Made by a program: the position numbers and the translations under genes. This document shows, in pieces, positions 47,189 through 58,180 of a stretch of DNA of 64,000 bases. The first letter of the stretch is position 1, and each line of letters starts with the position of its first letter. The notes beneath the pieces are model-generated. The model was given only the letters and a program-made list of their open reading frames with translations. It was not told where the DNA came from and ran no database searches. The DNA comes from Mycocentrospora acerina (lineage: Eukaryota; Ascomycota; Dothideomycetes; Pleosporales), in contig JAKUHH010000080.1 of the NCBI GenBank assembly GCA_022701365.1, forward strand, positions 808,436 to 872,435. Reading direction: 5' to 3'.

Positions 47189-47923
47189 TTAGGCGAGATC
47201 ACAAGCCCAGATGCCGTCGAAAAGGTAGCATCCGATCTTGCTGTACTGCGCCGAGGTGAGAATTTCAGCGTGACCAGTCTGGCCCATGTAGCTCCAGCCC
47301 TCGGACTGAGTGGCACAGACACCGTTGAGTCCGGGAAGGGTGGGGATCTCGCAAAGCCAGCCACCAACGAAGACATGCTCGAACTTGTCAGCAGTACCGG
47401 GGGCAAGGACCTGGCCGAAGGAGCCGGGGTTGAGCTTGTGCTTCATGACACCGGGGCTGGACTGGACACAGTCCTTGGCGTTGTTCTCGAGCGTGGTGTC
47501 CTGGGCAAGCTTGGTCAAGCCAAGGTTTGCGCGCCAGGTGTCGACGACAGCCATGTAGCCAGTGCCAGTAACGGGGGCAGCGGATGCAACAGCGGATGCA
47601 ACGGCGGACGAAGTAGGGTAGGTAGCCTCAACAGTGGCGGCGGGGGCGGAGTACTGAGTGTAAACAGGGGTGGCCGAGGTGACTTTGCGGGTGCGAGTGC
47701 GGCGGGTGCGAGTAGAGGTAGGCTCGGGCTGGGGCTGCTCGTAGATCACAGTGGTGTAGACAGTGGGCGCCTCGTAGACTGCGGCAGGAGTAGGGGCGGC
47801 ATAGCCCGGGGTGACGTAGAAGGTCTGGACCTGAGTCTCGACGACAACGTGCACAACCTCGACGGGAGCAGCGAAAACACTAGCCGCGAGGGCAGCGACA
47901 GAGAGAGTGAAAGCGGTACGCAT
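47189..47923 (-). CDS. Secreted CAP/SCP-like protein (divergent)
   Basis: This single-exon 244-residue protein starts with a signal peptide (MRTAFTLSVAALAASVFA). A linker of about 110 residues is rich in Thr, Pro, Val and Ala and contains a basic STRTRRTRTRK patch. A C-terminal domain of about 120 residues follows: YMAVVDTWRANLGLTKLAQD, LENNAKDCVQ, KHKLNPGSFGQVLAPG, then TGHAEILTSAQYSKIGCYLFDGIWACDL. This resembles a shortened CAP (PR-1/SCP) fold, in which members bind lipids or sterols or act at the cell surface. The usual catalytic-like His residues are not clearly present, so the assignment is to a divergent member. The strong G+C and regular codon choice suggest high expression. Confidence 0.75.
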   Translation of the reverse strand: MRTAFTLSVAALAASVFAAPVEVVHVVVETQVQTFYVTPGYAAPTPAAVYEAPTVYTTVIYEQPQPEPTSTRTRRTRTRKVTSATPVYTQYSAPAATVEATYPTSSAVASAVASAAPVTGTGYMAVVDTWRANLGLTKLAQDTTLENNAKDCVQSSPGVMKHKLNPGSFGQVLAPGTADKFEHVFVGGWLCEIPTLPGLNGVCATQSEGWSYMGQTGHAEILTSAQYSKIGCYLFDGIWACDLA

Positions 47924-50900
47924 ATTGATAGATTTCTTGTTGACTTTGGAGTTTGTCTGTGGAAAGAGGGTTTGTTCAGGTAATGGTCTTTACGTTGAAG
48001 ATTGCTGTAATGAATGCTGATGCCGTAGGGCGGTAGTGAGTGTGATTGTCAAAGAGTGACTGTTGTAGAGACTGAAAAACCTGGAAGTCGCAGACCTGAA
48101 GTTCGAAAGTACATGGACAAGAGGAGAGCCGTCCGGCTTTATACACTAGAAGCTCACTGCATCACCCGCCATGCAGGAACAAGATGAAAGCGAGCGCCAT
48201 GGCAGCCGCCACGGGCCCACCATCCGATCTGTGCCTGTGGCCCTGTGCTCAGTCCTAGTGCGTCCTAGGCGAACTTTCCAGCGAGACCCAAGACCCTTGG
48301 TAGCCCGATCAAATCCTTTCATTTCTTTTTATGCAGCTCGACATTCACTACACTGTGGTTTGTGGCTGACTGTTGTGAGATTTGATGCCCGGTCCGTAGT
48401 TCACCCAGGCTGGCTGGTGCACAGCCCCCAATCGAGGCGCCAACAGTGTTGTTTGTTCGTACGACTCGCGACAAAGGATCTGCTCTTGCCCAGCCTCTCC
48501 ACGCGCGTAAATTCGGTTCCTTTGACAAATGTCAAGACTTGATGAACGTCAGGGGTGTCAATCAACACATGGTGTCTGCCCTTGCGCAGGGGCAGTTATC
48601 GCTAAACGCCTGCTTCGGGCAGGCTACACGTTCGACTATACTAGAAGCGGCAAGTCGATTTGGAACCCCGCCTCGGATTCTTCCACCATTGGTCCGCCAG
48701 GTACCTTTTTACGTGCGCATAGGGCTATGTTTCAAGTGTTTCTCCTGGCATGCTAAAGTGCACCTGGCCGACTTCCACAGTGACCGGAGTTTGGTACCGC
48801 CCATTACTCAGCCACGGCCTGACAGATGCTTGCTTCCGGTTTCATGGTGGCCGGCGGCAGCGGAGAGGATTTGCCCGTCTGTGCGGAAATATCGGGGAAA
48901 GGTCGAGACTCACAGGGCTGCCTTTGGGGTGGAAACAAAGGGCAATCGAACCCATGAGGAAGATGCGCTGAAACGTCGAAGCCGAAGATCTTAGCTGTGT
49001 CATTCGACCGGGAATTTCACGAATCCTTACCGCGCGGTGACATGTTCTAGTCAGTGAATCGGATCGAGAGGATGCGACAAGACCAAAATCGTTGCAGCGC
49101 GCCTATTGAGACCATCCGTTGTGTCACCAGTACACTTCCACTAGAAGAGAGCCACGTGTGACGGAGCTGTCTCGACGGGACTCGTAATCTACAGCAGTGA
49201 ATCTGTAGAACTGGTAGTCCCATACGATTAGCAGTCTAATACGAATTCAAAATACGTCATTTCTCGACCGACAAGGCCTAGGATGTGGCATGTTTGCAAG
49301 TGGTGAGAAGGGTTTGGCAGGGACCACCACCATTGTTACAGCCGGCCACTCGCTGTCGCACAAATTTGTTTATTTCAACTTCATCTTATTGGAGATGAAA
49401 CACCGGGTTTGTGCCGTGCCTCAGTCTTTGTCTTCAATTCAACCAAGAGTGGATGTCGAGTCGTGCAGAGGAGCATTGCGCGTTCCTGCAGCAAACGTGA
49501 CAAACAAGATTTCTCCTGGCCGAAATGCTGCGGATAACCTGTAGTGGCCCGAATTTCTAATCGCTCATCCAATCACGAGAATCTTTAAATCCCGGTTCCC
49601 CACATGGTACGCAGCGTGTTTTAGCACCAATTCGAGTGGAGTGTGTGTGGGTGCCGTTGGTTGACAAGTCAACGCAACGGTGAATATTTGCGGGTGTGGA
49701 GGATAAGACTCCTATCGATTAGATAAAAATGGCGCCGTTCTTAGTGCAGCCTGGCGTTGTTTCTTGTGTGCGTTAACACGCCTCAAGCTCCACCATTTGT
49801 TACGTATGCCCTGATCTACAGTCGGCGCGTGCAAAAAGAGCTTCCGAGCTCCCAGCCGAAGCCACATCCGCGGTCTTCCTTAAGGCCGTTGAGAACTGAA
49901 ATCGCGTCCAATGCAACCGTGCGTGGCATCAGATAGATTGGAATCGGACAGCGGCCGATGGACGTCAGCCGCCAAAGACACGTCACTGTCAAACAGACAG
50001 CACTTGGCTTGAAGCGAGATGCCATGAACACTAGTGCTGGCGACGTAGGCAACGTAGCAGTATTGCTAGGATGATATCCCAAGACGGTTGCCAACGAAGG
50101 ACCAAAGAGAACAGATAGGAACGCTTGCGTCAATTTCAAGGCGGAATACGGTGCCTCGAAGCTCAGGGACCAAGGATTGATTTGACATGACGAGTACCGT
50201 AGATGAGTTCTTCTAGTCTTTGTCGACGTAACGTATGCGTATCGAAACGCTCAATCTCTCTCTGTTAGTGTTCGAGGCTTTAAGGGTGTGGAATCGATGA
50301 CACATGAGATTAGTAACCTTTTTTGAAAGGTGCTGTGGCAATACAGCGAAGCGCTCTCTAATTGTCGCTTGGTGGAGACTTTGTGGTGTATCTTTAAAAA
50401 GTAGCAGAGATGTTTGTTATGTGTAGTGAAGAAAGAGGAGATTTTTCGGTGGTATCCTCATACTGTCCTATACTCAATTGTCATGGCGAATAGCGGGCAT
50501 CCTAGTCGCTTGCAACGATAAAGCAAATAATGCTTACATGATCGAAGTTGGAAGAAAAGATTTTACATGTTGAGAAGGAGCAACGTTAGCAGCCTCTAGA
50601 CTTTCGCTATAGACAAGCGCCTTGGCGACGGCCGTCTGTTGGAACTCCCTGTCAGACATGACGCACCTCAACCACATCTCAATAGGTACCTTACATTCTG
50701 ACAAGCCCATGGTGGCTCAGCTCAGCAACCTTTTTGTTTTGTTTCAGTGTTGTTCGCGTGTTGAAACCCCCGAAGTCTAGCTTCTCTTTGTAGATGCCTT
50801 CCCACACCATCTTCTTCTCTCATCAAGGGGTTGATAGTAATGTTTTTTTCTTCTTGGGCGTCCACCTCTTACCGAGCTATTCTCAAGTCTGGTTTGTTTC

Positions 50901-51448
50901 AATGGGTCCTTCTCCATTTCATGCAGCCATGAGTGGCTACGTTTCTAGACATGACACAAGCAGCGAATCCATTCTCGCCACATAGTCCAACATTTTTCGT
51001 TCTTTAGAGTCTTACAGCGTCTTAGTTCGGCTGTTCCCCTCTCTCATTTCCGAAGCTGCACGTTGACGCCTCTAGGTTTGAGACTGACCAACCAGAGTTT
51101 GAGGTACACATTCTTTACAGCATTAAGAAACCACGCACTACGATAACGTGCTGCAACTGCCGCCAGACCAGGACAGGCATCGTTTTGTTGAAAAGTGTGT
51201 AAAAATTATTTCTTATCGGTTTTTTTGTGACTCATGTGATTGGGCTGTTGGTTGTGGTAAGGGTTGATTTTAATTATTTAAATGGTACGAAGAGGTATGT
51301 GATCGGCCCCAGAGCAAATCTCACATTCACTCCTTCAATCCAGGATCTACAGTCTTTTCATTCCTTTGACTTGTTGCTGGACACTACTCCAATCCATCCT
51401 TTTACCAATCAACTCAAGTCACTCTTTCAATCTTGAGTAACCGTCGTT
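47924..51448. other. Gene-poor intergenic region
   Basis: These 3.5 kb contain the CAP gene promoter on the left and the Bys1 promoter on the right, with no supported gene between. The longest frame (48446-48994, plus, 182 codons) starts with TTG and has no domain. The minus frame 49816-50139 looks like it has a signal peptide but also starts with TTG. Confidence 0.45.
48138..48143 (-). promoter_or_regulatory. Candidate TATA box of the CAP-like gene
   Basis: TATAAA on the minus strand lies about 215 nt before the ATG of the secreted CAP-like gene. This is compatible with a 5' UTR of under 190 nt, but the transcription start is unknown. Confidence 0.35.
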
Positions 51449-52033
51449 ATGCTTTTCCAAACCATTCTTTTCGCGACCATCCTGAAAGCTACTGTTGTGG
51501 CATCAGTTGGCAACGCAATTGTTAGCAACCTTTGTCCCTACGACATCTGGATCTGGAGTGTTGATCAATCACAATATTCCGCACCAATCCATGTCCCTGC
51601 ACGCTCAAAGTACTCCGAGCCTCTCCGCAACAGTGGTACATCTATCAAAGTCAGTAAATCACAACAGCTAGTTGGTGGTGCACAGACACAGTTTGAGTAC
51701 ACCATCACGAAGAATCAGATATGGTTTGACATCTCATTTGTCGACTGTGCCAAGGGCCAAAGTGCGAGCAGTTGCCCGGGTCAAGACATGGGTCTGTCAA
51801 TGAGTTCGCCCGAGCCAAAGTGTGGAAAAATCGACTGTGCCGCGGGGAGCTACTGCCCGACACAGGCATACTACGTAGACCAACCGCTGCAGAAGCTGGG
51901 CCTTGCGGAGCCCGTTTTCACCTGCCCAGGAGTTGCTGGAACGGGAATCGATCTACAGATGAACGTTTGCAGCGATCAGGCATTGTTGAAGAGGAGTATC
52001 GCCGGGCGTCTCCTTGTCGAGTTTGACAACTGA
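51449..52033 (+). CDS. Bys1 family secreted protein (thaumatin-like fold)
   Basis: This single-exon 194-residue protein has an N-terminal signal peptide (about 1-19, ending ATVVAS). NAIVSNLCPYDIWIWSVDQ and IHVPARSKYSEPLRN match the start of Bys1 proteins, first described as a yeast-phase-specific protein of Blastomyces. The Cys residues (NLCPY, VDCAK, SSCPG, PKCGK, IDCAAGSYC, FTCPG, NVCSD) are in the usual order for disulphides in this secreted family. The molecular role is unknown. The pyrimidine-rich leader before the ATG is typical of well-expressed fungal genes. Confidence 0.85.
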   Translation: MLFQTILFATILKATVVASVGNAIVSNLCPYDIWIWSVDQSQYSAPIHVPARSKYSEPLRNSGTSIKVSKSQQLVGGAQTQFEYTITKNQIWFDISFVDCAKGQSASSCPGQDMGLSMSSPEPKCGKIDCAAGSYCPTQAYYVDQPLQKLGLAEPVFTCPGVAGTGIDLQMNVCSDQALLKRSIAGRLLVEFDN

Positions 52034-53071
52034 AAAATACCCCTCATTTCTATGAACACTTTTCTACCGTGTTCAACGTTCGATAGTTTGGAACTCTCGG
52101 AACGTTTTTTCTTTTTCTTCCCAGCCTCGCTACGCGAAGGCTGGTCTCCACGTGTGCAGCTCCACACCCCTGGCCTGTCACTTTTGGACTTTTTTGTTTT
52201 GTTTTAGAGCTCTCTTGAGTTCGCTTATGGATACCCGTTGAACTAGAAACACGTAGAACACGAAGAACATGAACAAAATGAAAACAATCTCCACATCATC
52301 GGAGAATATCATGCAAAAAACCAATGCAAGCCCCATTCTGAGTGAAGTGAAGATTTGTAGCCATAACTTCGTTGCTTAGAGTTGCCTTGTACTCCTCACA
52401 ATCACATCTGTGATTTTTCTCATCCCTGCTTTCCCAACCAACCAAGACGAATGGGTGGCACCCCATAACGAGCAATTGGGCCAAGTGACGCAATCTTACT
52501 CCCCACAGAAGCAATCGTTGATGAGCAGATATACGACATCCTTGATGGCGATCACGGAAGTACGAGACACGGCTGTAGTATTCAGCTAAGAGATGAATAT
52601 CCCATAATCCATCCCCTTTTATTTTCATCACTCTAACTAATCCATGTTCTTCCTCGTCTAATTAGACCCAACCTTCCTTCTTTTTATCCTTATCGCGACC
52701 CATCTTTTTGCCAAGTGTAGCTTTAGCACAACCGTTGATGCCCACCCTCCATCTCCTCTCTTCCCTCTCTCCGCATCCCTCATCGATCATTATAAGATAT
52801 ACTTCAGTGCGTCATCTCCACCCAGTTCAGCGCTTTGAAGGCGGAAGTGGAGGGCCTACCAAGCTATGTCGATCGCCAACAGGTCCTCGGATAGCTGAGC
52901 TTGGCTGTCACTCTTTTCTTCGCCCTCTGATATCTAGGCTGTTTCTCGTATGGCTGCGGAAGCGCTGCAGCTGAAACCTGGACAAGAGGTCTTTCCTATT
53001 CCACGCTTCGTTTGGGCTTCCGGAACCGTGAACGATCTGTGCAAAAGAAGAAAGTGTCTTCACAAATTGTT
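52034..53071. other. Intergenic region between convergent genes
   Basis: This 1 kb lies between the stops of the Bys1 and GPI-protein genes. T-rich tracts (about 52100-52205) are likely 3' UTR. No gene is recognised. Confidence 0.5.
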
Positions 53072-54493
53072 TCAGCGAATTATCGAAAGTATTACAGCAA
53101 ATGCGATGATACTGCTGAGGACTTTGTTCAAAGTCGTTGATCTTCTCCCTTCCGACCTTGTACTTGTAGGCTGCTGGTTCAGACTTCTTTCACTGCTCGT
53201 TCTGATGAGCGAGGTCGCAGTGATTGTCGTCGGTGCAGATGCTGGGACTGTAGTTTGTACGCCAGCAACTATTGTCGTAAGATTACCCATGGCAAGAATC
53301 GTTGACCCACCGCTGGTAACAATGGATATGGGAATGTCATTTACCGTGACAGGCTGATCTGGAGCAAGAGTTTGGCCGGCAAAGACATATTTTGTGGTAC
53401 CTTCAATGACTGTCGCCAAGACTGTGAGGGGTGTCGCAGCATCAGTGGACTTGGCTTCTTGGCCATAAGGTACGGTAGGTGCGGGTGAAGTGGTGGCTGT
53501 GTCACCTGCGATGAGAACAGTGGCGCCGACCGAATTGACTGTCAATTCAATCACAGTGTCTTTGATTGTCACAGGTGTACCGACTGCAAGTGTCGAAGAT
53601 CCTGCCACATATTGGACATCAACTATCTTGGAAGGCGTCTCAAAACCGCCACGGACGGTCACGATGGCGGTGCTTGTGATGGAAGTGGGTCGTAAAGTCA
53701 CTCCTTTGTACGTGACTGTGACCGGAACAGGTCGATTATTTGCTCCGGAGGACGTAGGGATAAGCAACACAGTCACCTTTGGTGTATACACAATACCAGG
53801 TGCTTCTGTGTTTTGTTGCTCAGGATTTTGTTGGGGTTGAGACCTCACTGGGGAATCTTGATCAACCCCAGATGATTCCAGGGACGGCGAGCTTTTCGTA
53901 GCACTCTCAGGTGTGAATTCAACACTTGTCTGCATAGAAGTTATACCTCTAGATATGGAAGCAACATTAGGTGAAGATATAGCACTTCCAGGCGTGAGTG
54001 GAGCACGTTGAGATGTGGATATCACTTTTCGAGACGTGGACGTAGGTCGCACATTGTCATTCCAACCCGTGGCCGTGACTTCAAGACGAATTGTTGGCAA
54101 TATGGACGTGAGCCAGTCTTCCAGTACAATTTTCACATCTACAGGAGTTGCTTGAGTTCTATTTTCGCTCGGCCGCATGGACGTGCTGGAATTAGAACTC
54201 AGCACGGTTCTGCTATTCTCAGCGTGCGGGATGGTGGTCCAATTTCCGCAACTCTTAGTCCATGGGACGGGATCCAGACATTCGGTTCGTGTTGCGTGAA
54301 CCTCGGAGGACGCGGTCATGATTAAATTCGGCGGTGCTGTGGCGCAGTTGTTAGTGCTCCCATACGGCAGCACGAAGGAAGAAGTCAATACGAGACAGGA
54401 TTTCGCAAGTGCTGACTTACTGAAATCTGGACTCGTAAAAGCCGAGACGCGTTTCCCGAGGATTAGCGTAATAAATAACTGTGGAAAGAGCAT
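53072..54493 (-). CDS. Probable GPI-anchored cell-surface protein
   Basis: This single-exon 473-residue protein has a signal peptide (MLFPQLFITLILGKRVSAF), a Ser/Thr-rich stalk and a hydrophobic C-terminal tail (LSSIIAFAVILSIIR) preceded by small residues, as for GPI attachment. The C-terminal half carries diverged repeats of the pattern AGxTLAxxxPVTVNDxxI...SGGSTIL (for example SSTLAVGTPVTIKDTVIEL and GQTLAPDQPVTVNDIPISI), common in fungal cell-wall or surface proteins. The N-terminal domain contains four Cys. A role in adhesion or wall structure is an inference from layout. No enzyme domain is visible. Confidence 0.75.
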   Translation of the reverse strand: MLFPQLFITLILGKRVSAFTSPDFSKSALAKSCLVLTSSFVLPYGSTNNCATAPPNLIMTASSEVHATRTECLDPVPWTKSCGNWTTIPHAENSRTVLSSNSSTSMRPSENRTQATPVDVKIVLEDWLTSILPTIRLEVTATGWNDNVRPTSTSRKVISTSQRAPLTPGSAISSPNVASISRGITSMQTSVEFTPESATKSSPSLESSGVDQDSPVRSQPQQNPEQQNTEAPGIVYTPKVTVLLIPTSSGANNRPVPVTVTYKGVTLRPTSITSTAIVTVRGGFETPSKIVDVQYVAGSSTLAVGTPVTIKDTVIELTVNSVGATVLIAGDTATTSPAPTVPYGQEAKSTDAATPLTVLATVIEGTTKYVFAGQTLAPDQPVTVNDIPISIVTSGGSTILAMGNLTTIVAGVQTTVPASAPTTITATSLIRTSSERSLNQQPTSTRSEGRRSTTLNKVLSSIIAFAVILSIIR

Positions 54494-56717
54494 ATTGCAA
54501 ATTATTCAGCTGTAACGCCCAACTCCACGGTCGAAAAAGAGCAAAGGATCTATAAATCAAGGCAATTGGGATCAACGACAAAGACAGTGCTAATAAACCA
54601 TCTCGTATTATCAACCTAGTTAAGGGTGATGGTCAAGCTGAATCAGGAATAGATGCGCACGGTTTATTCTCGGAGCGTATCAAGCCTTCCCAATGTTCCA
54701 ATAGTCATGCATCAAACCCTCCCAAATTTGTCCATCACGCAGCTTCTGACGGAGATAATGCTGAAGACAGTTGAAAGTCTTCTGTGAAATGCGCAGCAGG
54801 TTATTGTGAATTCATGACTGTGACGAATCAGCCTGGTTGATCCCGTTACGCGACTCGATCGATACGCGACTCGATACGCGAATTCGAGACGAGGTTGGCC
54901 ATGCTAAGAATTGTAGAACCGTGCGGCTAGCACTTGGAAAACGGTCGCCATCTTATGCTTGACTGACAACCGTCGTAAGTTAGAACGGAATACGCAGTAC
55001 TTCGTAAGTCGTGGGCCATGGGGAAATTTGATCAACCTTAAGCCTCCGATCCAAGCGACAGTCTGCCCCTTGCCGACGATTTCTCTCCTGTATAATCCCA
55101 AAGCACATAAAAAAACGAGTTTGTGTACAGACACGAAAATTCTGCTCAGTAATCGAATGTGGATTGTGACAATACCATGCTTCCGAGGTAAACAGTCGTT
55201 CTTCGCACAACAAGGTCGTTCAAATGCATTTTTTTTAAATGCTCAACGATGATACTGGGGATTAAAATGAAACCAAAAACTTGATTTGGTGATTCCATGT
55301 GAACCCGTAGAAAATCCCCAATATTCCAGAACAAGTTTTATGAAGATTTGCTCCATGTGCACCCTGCATTTCACTTTTAAGTCGCATAATCAAAGACGTT
55401 TCCGAAGTATCCGGTGGCCGATAGGTACTATATTTACATGATAACAACAGCCTGGCGGGTATGCAGAACAGGTATAATTTCAGGCAATGTGAAATGTCTT
55501 ATCGAAAGGCTTTATTCACGGGGAAAATAATAAACCACATATCCAACACTTCCAACCACCGCTGGATCCTTTGATCGCACATAAACACTGCTTTGTGAAT
55601 ACGTATGTATCCCTGGCAACTTTTTTCGATTCCAAGATATGCGATGAAACGTATCAAGGCCTACACAGATCAAGTATAATATTTTTACAATCGATCTTCA
55701 AAATCCCCATATGTGTATGTATGTGTGTGAGGGAAAGTGATAAAAATAAATTGTAAAATAAACTTGTCAAGAAATCAATCTCATCAAGATAACAACCACA
55801 GTGCTCGAAACACCGCAGTGAAATTCACTCTCAATCAGAGACATATTTCCTTCTACTAGTATTTGTATTTCCATTTATTCCGTAAACCCCACTCCTCTAA
55901 AACGCATTGTGAGTAGTCTCTCTAAGCAGCCACCCTTGAGTTATAGCAATCGAATATATCATCAATCCAACATCCTCCTTCTCCAGCATCCAAAATTGAG
56001 AGATCAGAAGCTCACATCATCCCCGATTTTTATTAAAATAACCCAAAATCATTAGCAAAACAAAGGTCTAGTCAAATTATGAAGAAAATAACGGAGAACT
56101 CCTTTTTACCAAGCAACGCACATAAAGTAATCTACCTCTCGCACAAGAACTAATCAGCCAGACACATACAGCAACACCCAAATCACAAATTCATTGATTA
56201 ATATCATAGTGATATCCACGCCTCCTACTCCTCTCTCTCTGTCAAACAAAGCAATCCAGGTCAAGGAAGCGAAGGTCCACGCTGTTGAAATATGAACGCC
56301 CTACCATGTGACCTATCTCAGCAGGTCACATGATCACATGTATATAACTAATTCCCCTGCTGCCAGACTAGTCAATCTTCAATCAAATTATCCCATATAA
56401 ATCTCACTGCAACGTTCACTTCAACAAACGCTTCTTTGCCCAAAAAGTGACATACATGTTTAACCAATGCGTGAGAAGAAAAAAACGAATAGGTTCAAAA
56501 CTAACCTCACGTAAAGAAATACTATAAACAATACAATATACACGTCCAAGGAAAGTTTAAAAAAGGAAAATGTTTCCAAATTGTGCAATCCAGAGTTCCC
56601 ATTGCCAAGTTTCCAACAACGGGTCATGTCAACGAGGAGAACGATCAACAACGTCTAATGGAGAGAAGCCAAGTATTTAACTTATTCATTAAATGTATGT
56701 GTACTTGTAGAAAATTT
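54494..56717. other. Gene-poor, AT-rich intergenic region
   Basis: These 2.2 kb hold no supported gene. Frames are at most about 100 codons and many begin with TTG or GTG. The left end holds the promoter of the GPI-protein gene. Confidence 0.5.
54848..54885. repeat. Short tandem repeat based on TACGCGACTCGA
   Basis: About three imperfect units (TACGCGACTCGATCGA, TACGCGACTCGA, TACGCGAATTCGA) follow one another. The function is unknown. Confidence 0.7.
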
Positions 56718-56726
56718 AAAAAAAAA
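56718..56726 (-). terminator. RNA polymerase III T-run terminator
   Basis: A run of nine T on the minus strand directly follows the 5S rRNA 3' end, as expected for Pol III termination. Confidence 0.8.
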
Positions 56727-56845
56727 ACATATAACAGCGGGGATTCGCCAGTGGTCACCCACCTGACTACTAGTCCGCCGGTACGTTGCTTAAATAGGGC
56801 TGAGCGAACGGGAAGCCTTGTTTTCAACGTCCTATGGTCGTATGT
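56727..56845 (-). rRNA. rrf: 5S ribosomal RNA
   Basis: This is about 119 nt reading ACATACGACCATAGG at the 5' end and ending GTTATATGT, which pair to close helix I. CCCGTTCGCTCAGCC, TTTAAGCAACGTACC (box A), CTAGTAGTCAGG and GGTGGGTGACCACTGG followed by CGAATCC are the conserved 5S blocks. Helix II pairs ACGTTG with CAACGT, helix IV CAGGTGG with CCACTG, and helix V GCGG with CCGC, so the fold is intact although the helices differ from the common ascomycete sequence as I recall it. A T-run follows. Single dispersed 5S genes are usual in filamentous ascomycetes. The ORFs overlapping it are spurious. Confidence 0.93.
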
Positions 56846-57300
56846 GTCGTTATGGGGGAGACTTCTAATTCATATTCTTAGCAATGTGCTGGATGGAGGC
56901 AGTGTGATGATACCCATTGGATTGAACAATGTATAACGACAGTCAAAGTTGTGGTTGAAAGTAGAAATTCACCCATCAAGTAGGGTAACTGGATATTAGG
57001 CTTTCACTGTACTGTACTGCGTATGCGTAGGTAGATGGATCGATGGATCGATGGATCGATGAACAAATAAATGCTTGGGAGTGGCATCTCAGTAGCTACT
57101 ATTATCGCAGTGATACAATCCATACATTTACATTACAAGACAACATTTCATCCTCAAACTTCTCATCTCTCACACGCTACTGTCTTTTCGATTTCCAATC
57201 CCAACGCCCCAACACCACGCAAAAGAATGCAATTCCTCCCCACTGGATCCTCACTCCGCATCGCGGATAACAACAATCCCACTCACTCATCTCACTCATC
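56846..57300. other. Intergenic region
   Basis: This short stretch between the 5S gene start and the Bet1 stop contains a small tandem repeat (57034-57063). Nothing else is recognised. Confidence 0.5.
57034..57063. repeat. (ATGGATCG)n tandem repeat
   Basis: About 3.5 perfect copies of an 8-bp unit, non-coding. Confidence 0.9.
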
Positions 57301-58180
57301 TCACCCCAACCACACCCACCAAAACAAGAATATAACCGCGGCAAAAAACCCCAACCAAACCTTCCACCCCACACCCGTCTTCTTCGCCATGCTGAGCATG
57401 CGATTCATGGTGCCCCTTAGTTTATTCCTCGAGTTTTCAAACTGATCATTCATCTTTTCAGCCAGGGAGGTCGAGTCGCGGATCTCGTCGCCAATGAGGT
57501 GCGTCAACTATGAACATAAGGTTAGCATTTGAGAGAAAAAAACAGTCGAGTAAACAAATGAAAAAGGGATAGAAAGAGAGTGAGAGAGAGAGAGAGAGAG
57601 GGAGAAAGAAAGCGAAGAAGAAAAATAAGACATACATCCTTGAGCATCTTGACCTTATTCGTCAAAACCCCCACCTGCTCATCATTCTGGCTCTCCAACT
57701 CATCCAACACAGCAGAACTGTACTGCCCGCGCGAATTCGGCGTCGCAGAGCGAAACCCATTATCATACCCTCCCGGGCTGAGATTCCCACTCCCACTCCC
57801 ATTGCTACCATTAAACCCTCCCCCATTTACTCCATACCCGCCATACCCTCTTCCTCCTCCTCCTCCACCGCCATTCCCCACCGTGTTACTACTATTGCTC
57901 CCCCCAGGATACGCGCCAAACCCAGCGCCCCCTCCATTTTCCCCGGGAGAACCAGGGTATCCGTACCCAACACCACCACCAGCGGAGTTGTAGGGACTCT
58001 TTCCCTTTTTGGTGCGGTCTTTGGAGGGCGAGGCGCTGCGGTTGTAGCTGCTGAAGAGGTCGTCGCGGGGGTCTTGTCTGCTGAATCTGAGGGGGGAGAA
58101 AGTGGGTGTTAGAATGTGGATTGGTGGGTTGAGGGGGGGTTTAAACGCGTTGAGGAGGGGAGAAAGTACCGGCTTGACAT
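57301..58180 (-). CDS. BET1: Bet1-type SNARE (ER-Golgi transport)
   Basis: There are three exons: 58180-58170, 58086-57636 and 57507-57301 (222 residues). The first exon is only 11 nt (MSSR). Bet1 is the Qc-SNARE that drives fusion of COPII vesicles with the Golgi. The SNARE region runs from SAVLDELESQNDEQVGVLTNKV through LTHLIGDEIRDSTSLAEKMN. The end is a tail anchor (VWLGFFAAVIFLFWWVWLG). Residues about 35-110 are a Gly/Ser/Asn-rich insert with poly-Gly, absent from yeast Bet1 (about 140 residues) but common in filamentous fungi. The joins keep frame and the second intron holds a GA microsatellite. Confidence 0.92.
57582..57600. repeat. (GA)n microsatellite in a BET1 intron
   Basis: About 19 bp of GA repeat lie inside the 128-bp intron between BET1 exons 2 and 3. 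Confidence 0.9.

Noticed and set aside
48446..48994. 182-codon plus-strand frame in the gene-poor region
   Set aside because: It starts with TTG, has no domain and no sensible splice model.
49816..50139. Minus-strand frame with a signal-peptide-like start, possible small secreted protein
   Set aside because: The start codon is TTG and no upstream ATG or exon was found.
54335..54400. tRNA-like D-arm (TGGCGCAGTTGTTAGTGC) on the plus strand
   Set aside because: There is no T-arm GGTTCGA-type block, no acceptor pairing, and it is antisense to the coding sequence of the GPI-protein gene.
57580..57993. Pro-rich plus-strand frame opposite BET1
   Set aside because: It is the complement of the Gly-rich BET1 exon and an intron GA repeat.
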